Shown here: positions 1 to 8,189 of the stretch, piece by piece
How positions within the stretch are numbered: position 1 is the first letter of the stretch
Layout: each line of letters opens with the position of its first letter
NCBI GenBank assembly: GCA_016713665.1
Contig: JADJOR010000024.1
Location: forward strand, 186,001 to 250,000
Source: Deltaproteobacteria bacterium
GTDB taxonomy: Bacteria; Myxococcota_A; UBA9160; UBA4427
DNA length: 64,000 bases
Direction: 5' to 3'
Made by a program: the position numbers and the translations under genes
The notes under the pieces: generated by a model
What the model was told of the DNA's origin: nothing
The model's input: the letters and a program-made list of their open reading frames with translations, nothing else
Database searches by the model: none

Positions 1-440
1 AACGGGGCGAGCACGCGGATCATGAAGGCGTCGACGAGCTCGCCGACCTCGGCCGTGATCTCGGGGCGGACGTGGGAGAGCAGGATCGTGCCGGGCCGCG
101 GCTCCGGCAGCCGATCGACGGGCTCGAGCTCGAGGGCCTCGACGCGTCTGCGCGCGGAGGCGACGTCCTCGGGGCGGATCTGACGGTTCGCGAGGAGCTC
201 TCGGTAGCGGTGGTAGGGGAGCGTCGTCTGTGCGCCGCGGATCCGCGTCGCCGCCTCGCAGACGGCGTGGAAGGGCTTCGACTCGAGGGCGCCCATCGGG
301 TTCTGGTGGACGAAGACGCCGAGCGGCCTCTGCTCGGGGAGCCATTTCGCGAGCCGGTCGATCCAGCCCTTCACGCTGGCTTCGGCGGGGGAGAGGGCCG
401 GAGATTGCGCGTCGGCGTGCGCCTCGGATGAGTGGCTCAT
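1..440 (-). CDS. dabA: DabA-family inorganic carbon pump subunit (DUF2309), 3' part outside the window
   Basis: Partial gene: 146 codons are visible from an ATG at 440, preceded by an SD-like GAGGTG, and the frame stays open to base 1. Residues ~28-46 read WLPEQRPLGVFVHQNPMG. They are followed by a PF..A...A..IRGAQ..LPY.RYRELL..RQI block typical of the N-terminus of DUF2309/DabA proteins. In the family, DabA is the soluble carbonic-anhydrase-like zinc subunit that works with the membrane protein DabB as an energy-coupled CO2/bicarbonate pump. The zinc ligands lie much further along and cannot be checked here. No dabB-like gene precedes it on this side, so any partner must lie past the left edge. 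The family call is confident; transport function is inferred. Confidence 0.8.
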   Translation of the reverse strand, partial: MSHSSEAHADAQSPALSPAEASVKGWIDRLAKWLPEQRPLGVFVHQNPMGALESKPFHAVCEAATRIRGAQTTLPYHRYRELLANRQIRPEDVASARRRVEALELEPVDRLPEPRPGTILLSHVRPEITAEVGELVDAFMIRVLAP

Positions 441-837
441 CGCGGTTGCACCTCTTCGAGCATGAGGCGGCCCGGACGATTCGCGTCGGATCGCTTCGAT
501 CCGGATCGCGTGCGCCATCGTTCGGCGCATCGATCGGGCGCCTTCGCTCGAAGGAATTCGTGAACGCCGTGGCGCCGGGGGCCGATCTGGTCGGCGGCGG
601 CCACCGCGTCTGGGGTGGACGGGGGCGGCGCATAGTTAGCGCAGCGCCCAGATCGCGGCGAGATGGGGCGGGAGACGCGGTGGCGGCGCGGCGCCCCGTC
701 TTCGCGACGCCGCCGTCCCATGGGTCGTCGCCCGGCGAGCGGGGGAGCTCGGTGTCGGGCGGCGATCGCGCGGCAGGTCGTCGACCCGGTCGACGCCGCC
801 CGCCGCTGCTACTTTGGCCGCGGGAGAGCTCGCCACG
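441..837. other. 397-bp intergenic region between divergent dabA and nitroreductase genes
   Basis: No convincing gene was found on either strand. It must hold the divergent promoters. A near-palindrome GCGC-ATAGTTA-GCGC lies at 628-642, and a TANNNT element lies at 810-815 ahead of the plus-strand gene. The open frames crossing it are Arg/Gly/Ala-rich and look like GC-driven shadows. Confidence 0.5.
810..815 (+). promoter_or_regulatory. Putative -10 element (TACTTT) of the nitroreductase gene
   Basis: TACTTT stands out in very GC-rich non-coding DNA, 22 nt before the ATG at 838. The same TANNNT pattern recurs at a similar distance before other lead genes in the window. No clear -35 is seen. 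Confidence 0.35.
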
Positions 838-1527
838 ATGACTGCCTTCGACCTCGAATCGATCGACCGCCTGCTGACCACCACCAAGGCCGTGCGCAAG
901 CGCCTCGACTTCGCCCGTCCCGTCCCGCGCGCGCTCGTCGCCGAGTGCATCCGCCTCGGTTGTTATGCGCCCAACGCCTCGAACGCCCAGGAGTGGCACT
1001 GGGTCGTCGTCGACGAGCCCGCCCAGCGCAAGCGCGTCGCCGAGGTCTACCGGGGGATCCTGGTGCCCCGCGTCTCGCAGATGCTCGAGGCGAAGCTCGC
1101 GGTCGGCGACGAGGCCGGGGCGAAGATCTCGCGCTCGATCCTCTATCTGGCGGACCACATGCACGAGGTGCCGGTGCTCGTGATCCCCTGCTACGACGTG
1201 CCGGCCGCGCTGCGGCGCTACGGGACGTTGATCGCGGATCCGGGCCCCTACGGCCTGTCGACGAAGATGGACTCCGGCATGTTCGCGTCGATCCTGCCCG
1301 CGGTCTGGGGCTTCCAGCTCGCGCTGAGGAGCCGAGGCCTCGGCTCCGCGCTGACGACCGCCCATCAGCTCGATCAGCCGGCGATGGCCGAGGTCCTCGG
1401 CATCCCGAAGGACTGGTTCCAGACGGCGCTGATCCCGGTCGGATGGACGAAGGGCGACGACTTCAAGCCCTCACCGCGCAAGCCCGTCGACGACGTCATC
1501 GTCTGGAATCGCTACGCCGGGAATTGA
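838..1527 (+). CDS. Nitroreductase-family (FMN) oxidoreductase
   Basis: 229 aa, a normal length for the nitroreductase fold. The N-terminus reads TKAVRKRLDFARPVP, then APNASNAQEWHW (residues ~40-55), the usual FMN-binding N-terminal block of flavin-dependent nitroreductases. The C-terminal part carries IPVGWTKGDDFKP, the typical closing strand. The family transfers hydride from NAD(P)H via FMN to nitro, quinone or enone substrates; the substrate here is unknown. The ATG at 838 was chosen because GGGAGAG lies 9 nt upstream; an earlier ATG (814) lacks an SD. The gene stands alone and is divergent from dabA. Confidence 0.85.
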   Translation: MTAFDLESIDRLLTTTKAVRKRLDFARPVPRALVAECIRLGCYAPNASNAQEWHWVVVDEPAQRKRVAEVYRGILVPRVSQMLEAKLAVGDEAGAKISRSILYLADHMHEVPVLVIPCYDVPAALRRYGTLIADPGPYGLSTKMDSGMFASILPAVWGFQLALRSRGLGSALTTAHQLDQPAMAEVLGIPKDWFQTALIPVGWTKGDDFKPSPRKPVDDVIVWNRYAGN

Positions 1528-1792
1528 GAGCGCGAGTCCCGCCGACACCCGCCTCGTTGCAACGCGATTTCGCTGCGACATCGCCGCCGCGTCGTCGTCG
1601 CCGGTGCGTCGCCGCTTCGATGCCGTCGCGCCGCGGACGAACTGCGCATGGCTCTCGCCGTGTTTCCGCGGAAGGACGGGATTCTCCGATCGGCTGCGTC
1701 GTCGACGGCGCGTACGGGAATCACCTCAATTCGCCCTCGGACGGGGTCGATGATCGCAAGGCCGGTGCGACCATCCGGACGCGAGCCCCTCG

Positions 1793-4477
1793 ATGCACGT
1801 TCCCGATTCGCTCGAAGCGTTCCTGCAGCTCGCGACCGGCCCCGGCGCGGCCGTTCCCGCGCTCGCGTTCGCGGCCTTCTGCCTGATCGCGCTCGTCGGG
1901 GTGGTGGTGCGCGTCGCGCGGGATGCGCAGCATCGACGCACGATCGCCCGGGCTCGCGACGCGGCCCACGAAGTCGCGGGACACGGCATCCTCGTCGTAC
2001 GCGGCAGCGGCCGCGTCCTCGAGGCCAACGGCCTCGCGCGCCGGCTGCTCTGGCCCGACGAGTCCCGGAAGCGGCGACTCGGTCTTCCCGAACCGATCCG
2101 CCTGCTGCTCGCCGATCCTGCGCCCCAGCAACACACGCTGCGGATCGGCCGTCAGCAGCTGATCGATCTCGCGATCTCGGGGAGCGCGGCGGGGAGCGCC
2201 TCGGGGAGCGCGCTGCGCGGCATCCTGCTGCGCGACGTGACCGAGGATCTGCGCGGCCGCGACCATCTGCTCCAGCTCGCCCACTACGACAGCCTGACCG
2301 GCCTCGGCAATCGCCGGCTCTTCATCGACCGCCTGAAGCTCGCGACCCAGCGCGCCCGGGAAGCGGGCGGCACCGTCGCGCTCCTCTACATCGACATCGA
2401 TCGCTTCAAGGAGGTCAACGACAGCCTCGGCCACGGCGCCGGCGACGAGCTGCTGAAGGCCGTCGCGGCGCGCTTCCGCAGCCAGATGCAGCGATGGGCG
2501 GAGAAGGCGGAGCGGAGCGATTCCTTCGTCGCGCGGCTCTCCGGCGACGAATTCGCGATCGTGGCCCTGAACTACGGCGATGCGGCGGAGGTCCACCGCC
2601 TGGCCCAGGGGGTGCTCGACGTCATGGCCCAGCCCGTTCCGTTCGAGGGACGGACGATCCCCTGCAGCGCGAGCGTCGGCGTCTCGCTCCTGCCCGACCA
2701 TGGCCTCGACGTCGAGGATCTCGTCAAGGCGGCCGACGCGGCCCTCTACGTCGCGAAGGAGAATGGCCGGGGACGCTTCGTCCTCTACGAGCACGCCTTC
2801 CGCGCCCAGGCCGAATACCACCGCAAGATCGAAAAGGGCCTCCGCCAGGCCATCGACGGCCGCGAGCTGCGGCTCTGCTATCAGCCGAAGATCGAGGTCG
2901 CGACGGGCGCCGTCGCCGGCTTCGAAGCGCTGCTGCGCTGGCAGAGCGAGGAGCTCGGCTTCGTGAGCCCGAAGGACTTCATCCCCGTCGCCGAGGAGCG
3001 CGGGCTCATCTGCGAGATCGGCGCCTGGTGCATCGACGAGGCCTGCCGCCAGATTCGCGCGTGGCGGGATGCGGGCTTCGAGATCGTGCCGGTCTCGGTG
3101 AACGTCTCGAGCGCCCAGTTCTCCGAGTCCGATCTCCAGGAGATCATCACGAGCGCCCTCGTCCGCCACGACGTCGAGCCCGCCGCGTTCGAGATCGAGC
3201 TGACCGAGAGCCTGATCCTCGCCGACAACGAGACGACCGCGCTGACGCTCCGCGACCTGCGCGCGATCGGGGTCCGGGTCGCTCTCGACGATTTCGGGAC
3301 GGGTTATTCGGCGCTGACCTATCTGAATCGGTTCCCGCTCGACACCGTCAAGATGGACCGTGGCTTCCTGCGCGGCATCGAAGACGACGAGGCCGCGGCG
3401 GGCATCGCGTCGGCGGTGATCGCGATGTCCCACTCCCTGGGCTTCGCGGTCGTCGCGGAAGGCGTCGATTCCGAGCGCCAGGCCCAGCTGCTGCGGTCGA
3501 TGGGCTGCGACCAGATCCAGGGCTTCCTCTATTCGCCGGCCCTGCCTGCGATCGAGGCGACGCGGTTTCTCGCGCCCTGTGGTGCAGACCGGCCGATCGT
3601 GCCGACGAGCCCTGCGACCGCGGCGATCGACCAGATCCTCGCGCCGGTCGAGGCCGAGCCGAGCCCGCTCGCGCCGGCTCGCGAGGCGAAGGACGCCGCG
3701 GCGCCGACGCCGACCCGGAGCGTCGTGCATTCCGAACGCGGCCGGCTGCGGGTCGCGGAGACGCGCACGCTCGTGATCGACGGCGAGCCGAGCACGTTCG
3801 GGCAGGTCGTGGTCCGCATGATGCGCCTCGGCGCGGACGTCCATCTGGTCCAGGGTCTGGACGAGGCCGCGATCTTCGTCGAGCAGGACGAGCCGATCAT
3901 CGAGCTGCTCGTCGTCCCGCCGACGATCGACCTCGCACGGCTGACCGCCCTGCGCGAGCGCCTCGAGAAGGCGGCGGCTGCGATCCAGACGCGCATTCTC
4001 GTGATCGGCGAGGTCGCGGACGGCGATCGCCGGCGGATGCTCCGACAGACGCGCGTCGACTGGCTGATCACGGGTCCGATCGAGGATGCCGATCTGCGCT
4101 TCTTCATCGGCGCCGCCCGCTTCCACGGCGATCGTCCGCAGAACCAGCGCGCGGTCCGCGTGCCGCTCGAGACGACCGCCTGGATCCGGGTCGCGGGCGA
4201 GCGCCGCATCGGCGCGCTCACGAGCCTCTCGCGCCGAGGGGCCTTCATCGAGACCGCGGACGTCTATCCGACCGGTCAGCCCATCCGCCTCGAGTTCAAG
4301 ATGGGGGGTACACACGTCCGCGTGTTCGGCCACGTCATCTACTGCCACGAGATCGGACCCGACGGTCCGCCCCATCGCGCACCCGGCATCGGCGTCGTCT
4401 TCTACGAGCCCGACGAGGGGACGACCGACCAGATCGACGCGATCATCGAGCAGGTCTGGAGCCGCCACCTGCCCTGA
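1793..4477 (+). CDS. GGDEF-EAL-(degenerate receiver)-PilZ c-di-GMP protein
   Basis: 894 aa. A single membrane segment lies at ~18-42, with a PAS-like linker after it. The GGDEF domain spans ~160-325, with SGDEF at 250-254 and DSLTGLGNRR at its start. The EAL domain (~345-590) has FEALLRW (EAL 378-380), NVSSAQF, ELTES, DDFGTGYSAL and KMDRGFL, so the phosphodiesterase residues look complete. Residues ~652-775 resemble a response-regulator receiver, but the phosphoacceptor Asp is replaced (LLVVPPTID) and so is the Lys. A PilZ domain follows (~785-885), with R786/R789 and SLSRRGAF. The protein should turn over c-di-GMP at the membrane, with PilZ as a built-in sensor. The start codon has only a weak SD. 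Confidence 0.88.
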   Translation: MHVPDSLEAFLQLATGPGAAVPALAFAAFCLIALVGVVVRVARDAQHRRTIARARDAAHEVAGHGILVVRGSGRVLEANGLARRLLWPDESRKRRLGLPEPIRLLLADPAPQQHTLRIGRQQLIDLAISGSAAGSASGSALRGILLRDVTEDLRGRDHLLQLAHYDSLTGLGNRRLFIDRLKLATQRAREAGGTVALLYIDIDRFKEVNDSLGHGAGDELLKAVAARFRSQMQRWAEKAERSDSFVARLSGDEFAIVALNYGDAAEVHRLAQGVLDVMAQPVPFEGRTIPCSASVGVSLLPDHGLDVEDLVKAADAALYVAKENGRGRFVLYEHAFRAQAEYHRKIEKGLRQAIDGRELRLCYQPKIEVATGAVAGFEALLRWQSEELGFVSPKDFIPVAEERGLICEIGAWCIDEACRQIRAWRDAGFEIVPVSVNVSSAQFSESDLQEIITSALVRHDVEPAAFEIELTESLILADNETTALTLRDLRAIGVRVALDDFGTGYSALTYLNRFPLDTVKMDRGFLRGIEDDEAAAGIASAVIAMSHSLGFAVVAEGVDSERQAQLLRSMGCDQIQGFLYSPALPAIEATRFLAPCGADRPIVPTSPATAAIDQILAPVEAEPSPLAPAREAKDAAAPTPTRSVVHSERGRLRVAETRTLVIDGEPSTFGQVVVRMMRLGADVHLVQGLDEAAIFVEQDEPIIELLVVPPTIDLARLTALRERLEKAAAAIQTRILVIGEVADGDRRRMLRQTRVDWLITGPIEDADLRFFIGAARFHGDRPQNQRAVRVPLETTAWIRVAGERRIGALTSLSRRGAFIETADVYPTGQPIRLEFKMGGTHVRVFGHVIYCHEIGPDGPPHRAPGIGVVFYEPDEGTTDQIDAIIEQVWSRHLP

Positions 4478-4539
4478 GCGGCGGTGGAACGCTCGGCCCG
4501 CCCTCCGTTCGCCGAAGGGGCGCGATCGCGCTCTGCGGC

Positions 4540-6258
4540 TCAGCGCCGGCCGAGGCTGACCGACTCCGTGTCCCGACCCGAGTGGAGGATCGTCCCCGGC
4601 AGCGCGCCCGTCTCCTTGCCGCCGCGGATGATCGGCGTTCCGGCGACGATGACGTGCTCGATGCCGATGGCATCCGCGTACAGCCGCTCGGCACCGGCCG
4701 GCAGATCGCGGCGGACGTGGACCGGTCCGCTCGCGACGCGCGCGGGATCGAAGACGACGAGGTCGGCATGCCAGCCCTGCTCGAGGCGACCGCGCTCGCG
4801 CAGGCCGAGCAGGCGGGCGGGCTGGTCGGTCAGGCAGGAGACCGCCTGCTCGACGGAGATGAGCTCGCGATCGCGGGCGTTGCCGAGCAGGACCGTCGAG
4901 AACGCGAAGGTGTCGACCATGTCGAGATGCGCGCCCGCGTCCGAGCCGCCGACCAGCGCGCGCGGATCGGTCCAGAACTGCGCGCGCAGCTTCCACGACT
5001 CGTCGTCGTTGCCGAGCGCCGGGGGCATGAAGAGGGTATTCAGCTCGTCGGCGATCGCGATGTCGATCATGCAATCGAAGGCGTTCTTCCCCTGCTCCCG
5101 GGCGATGTCGCCGACCAGGCGGCCGCGGTGCTGCGCGAGCTCGGGGCTCCCGACCTGGTCGATGACGACGAGCTCCCAGCGCGCGAGGCCCCGCAGCACG
5201 CCCGCCGCGTCGGAGGTCGCCCCCTCGTCGAGCTGCTTGCGGAAGGCCGGATCGCGCAGCTTCTCGATGCGCTGCGGGATCGGGAGCCGGAAGAGCGGCG
5301 CCCAGCCCGGGAACGCGTCGAAGACGAAGCCCGACACGAGATTGATGCGCACCGTCGGCGTCATCGGCGGCGTCAGCGCGACGACCCGCGCGCCCCGCTC
5401 GGCGGCGTAGTCGGAGGCCTTGATCTGGTGCCACGCGTCCTGCGGTCGATTCGAGTTCGGCGCCAGCAGGTTCCAGTTGAGCGGGCGATTGGCGGCGAGG
5501 GAGAGATCGGTCATCAGCTGCATCTCCTTCTCGGTCCAGAGCCCGGCGCCCGGGATCATCTCGAGGGAGGTCCCGGGCATCTCGGACAGCACGCGGGCCA
5601 GCGCGACGAGCTCCTCGCGGCTCGCGTGGCGCGACGGGACGGCCTCGCCCTCGGCGTCGTTGTGGGTCACCGAGACCGTCGTCGAGAAGCCGAGCCCGCC
5701 CTCCGCGATCGACTGGCGCAGCAGGCTCACCATCGCCGCGAGCTCCTCCGGCGTCGCCTCGTGGCCGACCGAGCGCTCGCCCATCACGACGCGGCGGATG
5801 GCGCAGTGGCCGACCAGGAAGCCCGCGTTGATCGCGAGCCGACCCTCGAGCTGGCCCAGATACTCGCCGAAGCTCCGCCAGCTCCAGGGGACGCCGGCCT
5901 TCAGGCTCTGGAGCGGCATGCCCTCGACCCGCGCCAGCATCGGCATCAGATAGGCGCCCGCCTCGGGCGTGAGCGGCGCGATCGAGAAGCCGCAGTTGCC
6001 GCCGACGACGGTCGTGACGCCGTGGAAGGAGGACGGCGAGAGCATCGGGTCCCAGAAGACCTGCGCGTCGTAGTGGGTATGGATGTCGACGAAGCCCGGG
6101 CAGACCGCGAGGCCCGTCGCGTCGATCGTCTCGCGGGCGGGCTCATCGACCCGGCCCAGCGCGACGATGCGCCCGTCCCGGATGCCGAGGCTGCCCTTGC
6201 GCCCGGGCTGGCCGGTTCCGTCGATCAGGGTCCCACCGTCGATTCGCAGGTCGAGCAT
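4540..6258 (-). CDS. D-aminoacylase / N-acyl-D-amino-acid deacylase-family amidohydrolase
   Basis: 572 aa. The N-terminal dihydroorotase-like strand LRIDGGTLIDGTGQPG leads to FVDIHTHYDAQ with the metal-binding H60 and H62. GGNCGFSIAP and GHCAIRR follow. Near the C-terminus come GGSDAGAHLDM (metal Asp and His) and the closing LGLRERGRLEQGWHADLVVFDP. This is the AMDHYDASE subtype that hydrolyses N-acyl-D-amino acids or similar amides using zinc. The substrate is not fixed by sequence. GGAGAAG sits 6 nt before the ATG. It lies 40 bp downstream of another amidohydrolase on the same strand and is probably cotranscribed with it. It is convergent with the c-di-GMP gene. Confidence 0.85.
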   Translation of the reverse strand: MLDLRIDGGTLIDGTGQPGRKGSLGIRDGRIVALGRVDEPARETIDATGLAVCPGFVDIHTHYDAQVFWDPMLSPSSFHGVTTVVGGNCGFSIAPLTPEAGAYLMPMLARVEGMPLQSLKAGVPWSWRSFGEYLGQLEGRLAINAGFLVGHCAIRRVVMGERSVGHEATPEELAAMVSLLRQSIAEGGLGFSTTVSVTHNDAEGEAVPSRHASREELVALARVLSEMPGTSLEMIPGAGLWTEKEMQLMTDLSLAANRPLNWNLLAPNSNRPQDAWHQIKASDYAAERGARVVALTPPMTPTVRINLVSGFVFDAFPGWAPLFRLPIPQRIEKLRDPAFRKQLDEGATSDAAGVLRGLARWELVVIDQVGSPELAQHRGRLVGDIAREQGKNAFDCMIDIAIADELNTLFMPPALGNDDESWKLRAQFWTDPRALVGGSDAGAHLDMVDTFAFSTVLLGNARDRELISVEQAVSCLTDQPARLLGLRERGRLEQGWHADLVVFDPARVASGPVHVRRDLPAGAERLYADAIGIEHVIVAGTPIIRGGKETGALPGTILHSGRDTESVSLGRR

Positions 6259-6298
6259 GTCGCTTCTCCTCGGCGCGCCGGGCGCCTCGTTTCGTCGC

Positions 6299-7537
6299 CT
6301 AACGTCGCAGCCCCGCCGCGTGCGGGCTGTCCGGCTTCGGCAGCGGGTGGCGATAGAGCTTCGCCGCGTTCTCGTGGGTGATCTTCCAGGCGTCGTCGTC
6401 GGGGACGCCCGCGAGGAGCTTCTCCATGACGGGCTGGGTGTCGGGCCAGGTGCCGTCGCCGTGGGGGTAGTCGCTCTCGGCGAGGATGTGGTCGATGCCG
6501 ATCGCGTGGCGGGTCGAGACGGTCGACGGATCGTCGATCATCGTGAACCAGAAGTTGCGTTTCAGGACCTCGGCGGGGCGCGTCTGCTTGTCGGGCCAGC
6601 CGGAGGCATAGCCCGAGCGGCTGGTCAGGTTCTCGAGCCGATCGATCAGGCTCGCGACCCAGCCGATGCCGCCCTCGGAGAGCGTCAGCTTGAGGTCGGG
6701 ATAGCGGGCCGGCCAGGCGCTCCAGAGCCACTGGGCGCAGGTCGTGAAGGCCTCCGCCTGGAACATCGTCGAGCCGAGCTCGAGGACCGGCGACTCCGGC
6801 GGCAGGTTCGGGAAGCCTGCCGAGCCGACGTGGAGCGACAGCACGGTCTGCGTCTCCGCGCAGGCCCGCACGATCGGCTCCCAGTACGCGTTGAAGACCG
6901 GCGGCAGCCCGACGCGATGGGGCTGCTCCGGCATCGTGACCGCCTTGAAGCCGCGCTTCGCGTTGCGCCGGATCTCTTCGGCGCCCTTCTCCGGATCGCG
7001 CAGATAGGTCAGGCCCAACGGGATGATCCGATCGGGATGCGCCGAATACCACTCCTCGAAGAGCCAGTCGTTCCAGGCGCGCACGCAGGCGAGGCCGAGC
7101 TCCGGATCCTTGGTCTCGGAGAAGACCGTCCCGCCGAAGCCCGTCGCACCCGACGGGAAGTTGAGCGACGCCCAGACGCCGTTCAGGTCCATGTCGCGAA
7201 TGCGGTCCTCGATGAGATAACAGCCGGGGCGGATGTCCTCGAAGCGCGCGGGCTCGACCCGGCGGTCCTCCCAGGCGCGGCCGGCGACGGCCTGGAAGCC
7301 CGACTGGAAGTAGGGCGTGCCCTCGAGCACCCAGACCTGGTGGCCCTCCTCGGTCTCGACGACGTGGGGCGCCTGGTCCTGCAGCTTCCTGGGCAGCCGG
7401 CCCTCGAAGGCATGCGGCGGCTCCATCAGGTGGTCGTCGGCGGAGATGATCGTGTATCGGACCTTCCGCGGCGCCGGATCCGGCAGCAGGGGCCGGGTCA
7501 CCGGCCGCTTAACACCGAGCTTGATCACCTGCACCAT
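6299..7537 (-). CDS. Amidohydrolase-2 family protein (TIM-barrel hydrolase/decarboxylase)
   Basis: 412 aa. It opens with RYTIISADDHLMEPPHAFEG, the usual first strand and metal motif (here D-x-H) of amidohydrolase_2 (PF04909). It continues with LSLHVGSAGFPN and SEGGIGWVASLIDRLE, and ends with ILAESDYPHGDGTWPDT, the C-terminal Asp/His motif. Relatives hydrolyse or decarboxylate aromatic and other ring compounds; no substrate can be named. The open frame reaches 8062, but the ATG at 7537 is chosen because GGGAGG lies 7 nt upstream and family homology begins just after it. It probably forms an operon with the downstream D-aminoacylase-like gene. Confidence 0.85.
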   Translation of the reverse strand: MVQVIKLGVKRPVTRPLLPDPAPRKVRYTIISADDHLMEPPHAFEGRLPRKLQDQAPHVVETEEGHQVWVLEGTPYFQSGFQAVAGRAWEDRRVEPARFEDIRPGCYLIEDRIRDMDLNGVWASLNFPSGATGFGGTVFSETKDPELGLACVRAWNDWLFEEWYSAHPDRIIPLGLTYLRDPEKGAEEIRRNAKRGFKAVTMPEQPHRVGLPPVFNAYWEPIVRACAETQTVLSLHVGSAGFPNLPPESPVLELGSTMFQAEAFTTCAQWLWSAWPARYPDLKLTLSEGGIGWVASLIDRLENLTSRSGYASGWPDKQTRPAEVLKRNFWFTMIDDPSTVSTRHAIGIDHILAESDYPHGDGTWPDTQPVMEKLLAGVPDDDAWKITHENAAKLYRHPLPKPDSPHAAGLRR

Positions 7538-7735
7538 CTCGCATCCTCCCGATCGCGCGCGCATCCAGCGTCTCGCGCACCCCCATCCGATCGCGCGCAG
7601 GCCCGCCGAGCCCGCGCCGGCGGCCCGAAGCGCCCGAGAACGATGCTCCGGATGTCGGAGAGCGCTGTCAAGGGCAGCGGCGGGCCCGAAGCCGTGGGCC
7701 ACCTCTGGGGCACGGCGCCCCGTCGCCCGGCCGCG

Positions 7736-7741
7736 TATCGT
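7736..7741 (+). promoter_or_regulatory. Putative -10 element (TATCGT)
   Basis: TATCGT lies 24 nt before the GTG start at 7766, in the gap to the divergent amidohydrolase. It would lead the EthD/DUF35/thiolase-like set. Confidence 0.35.
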
Positions 7742-7765
7742 GTCGCGAACCGCTGGAGGGGACCC

Positions 7766-8098
7766 GTGAAGAAGTACAAGTTCCTCGTGTTCACGAATGC
7801 CCGGGACGGGCGCGACGACGAGTTCAACGCCTGGTACGACGAGGTCCATCTGCCCGAGGTCGTCGAGGTCCCCGGCTTCACCGGCGCCGAGCGCTATGCG
7901 ATCCGCCCCCAGCCCGGCGAGCCCGACCCGACCCATCGCTATCTCGCCATCTACGACATGGAGACCGACGACGTCTCCGCTACGCTGCGCGGCATGATGA
8001 AGAAGGGCGCCTCGGGCGGGTTCCGGATGTCGGACGCCCTGGACGACGGTGCCCGGACCCATCTGTACGAAGTCATCACGCCCTGCAAGGGGCGCTGA
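7766..8098 (+). CDS. EthD-like dimeric alpha/beta-barrel protein
   Basis: 110 aa. The pattern FLVFTNARDGRDDEFNAWYDEVHLPEV (two overlapping stretches) then VPGFTGAERYAI is typical of small EthD/ABM-like ferredoxin-fold proteins, which act as dimers. Many sit in degradation clusters with unclear catalytic roles. The GTG start is supported by GGAGGGG 6 nt upstream. It is the first gene of a plus-strand set with a DUF35 protein and two thiolase-like proteins. The end of the gene lies in a 21-bp tandem duplication that also copies the stop codon. Confidence 0.75.
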   Translation: MKKYKFLVFTNARDGRDDEFNAWYDEVHLPEVVEVPGFTGAERYAIRPQPGEPDPTHRYLAIYDMETDDVSATLRGMMKKGASGGFRMSDALDDGARTHLYEVITPCKGR

Positions 8099-8140
8099 GG
8101 GCTCTCAAAGGGGCGATGAGGGCTCTCAGTGGGCGCTGAG
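8087..8140 (+). repeat. 21-bp imperfect tandem duplication over a stop codon
   Basis: Units at 8087-8107 and 8108-8128 match at 20 of 21 bases (AAGGGGCG-[C/A]-TGAGGGCTCTCA). A third partial copy runs to 8140. Each full copy carries a TGA. The array fills the gap between the EthD-like gene and the DUF35 gene. Confidence 0.85.
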
Positions 8141-8189
8141 GCCCGGCTCGCCCCGAGTGCCCAGCTCGACTGAAGACCCAGGAGCTCCC

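Noticed and set aside
72..431. Plus-strand 119-aa frame
   Set aside because: Antisense to the DabA coding sequence, which has clear family motifs.
1721..5434. Very long minus-strand frame opposite the c-di-GMP gene
   Set aside because: No recognisable motifs, while the plus strand has complete GGDEF, EAL and PilZ domains.
1648..6381. Plus-strand frame of ~1,577 codons
   Set aside because: Arg-rich low-complexity translation crossing two real genes on different strands.
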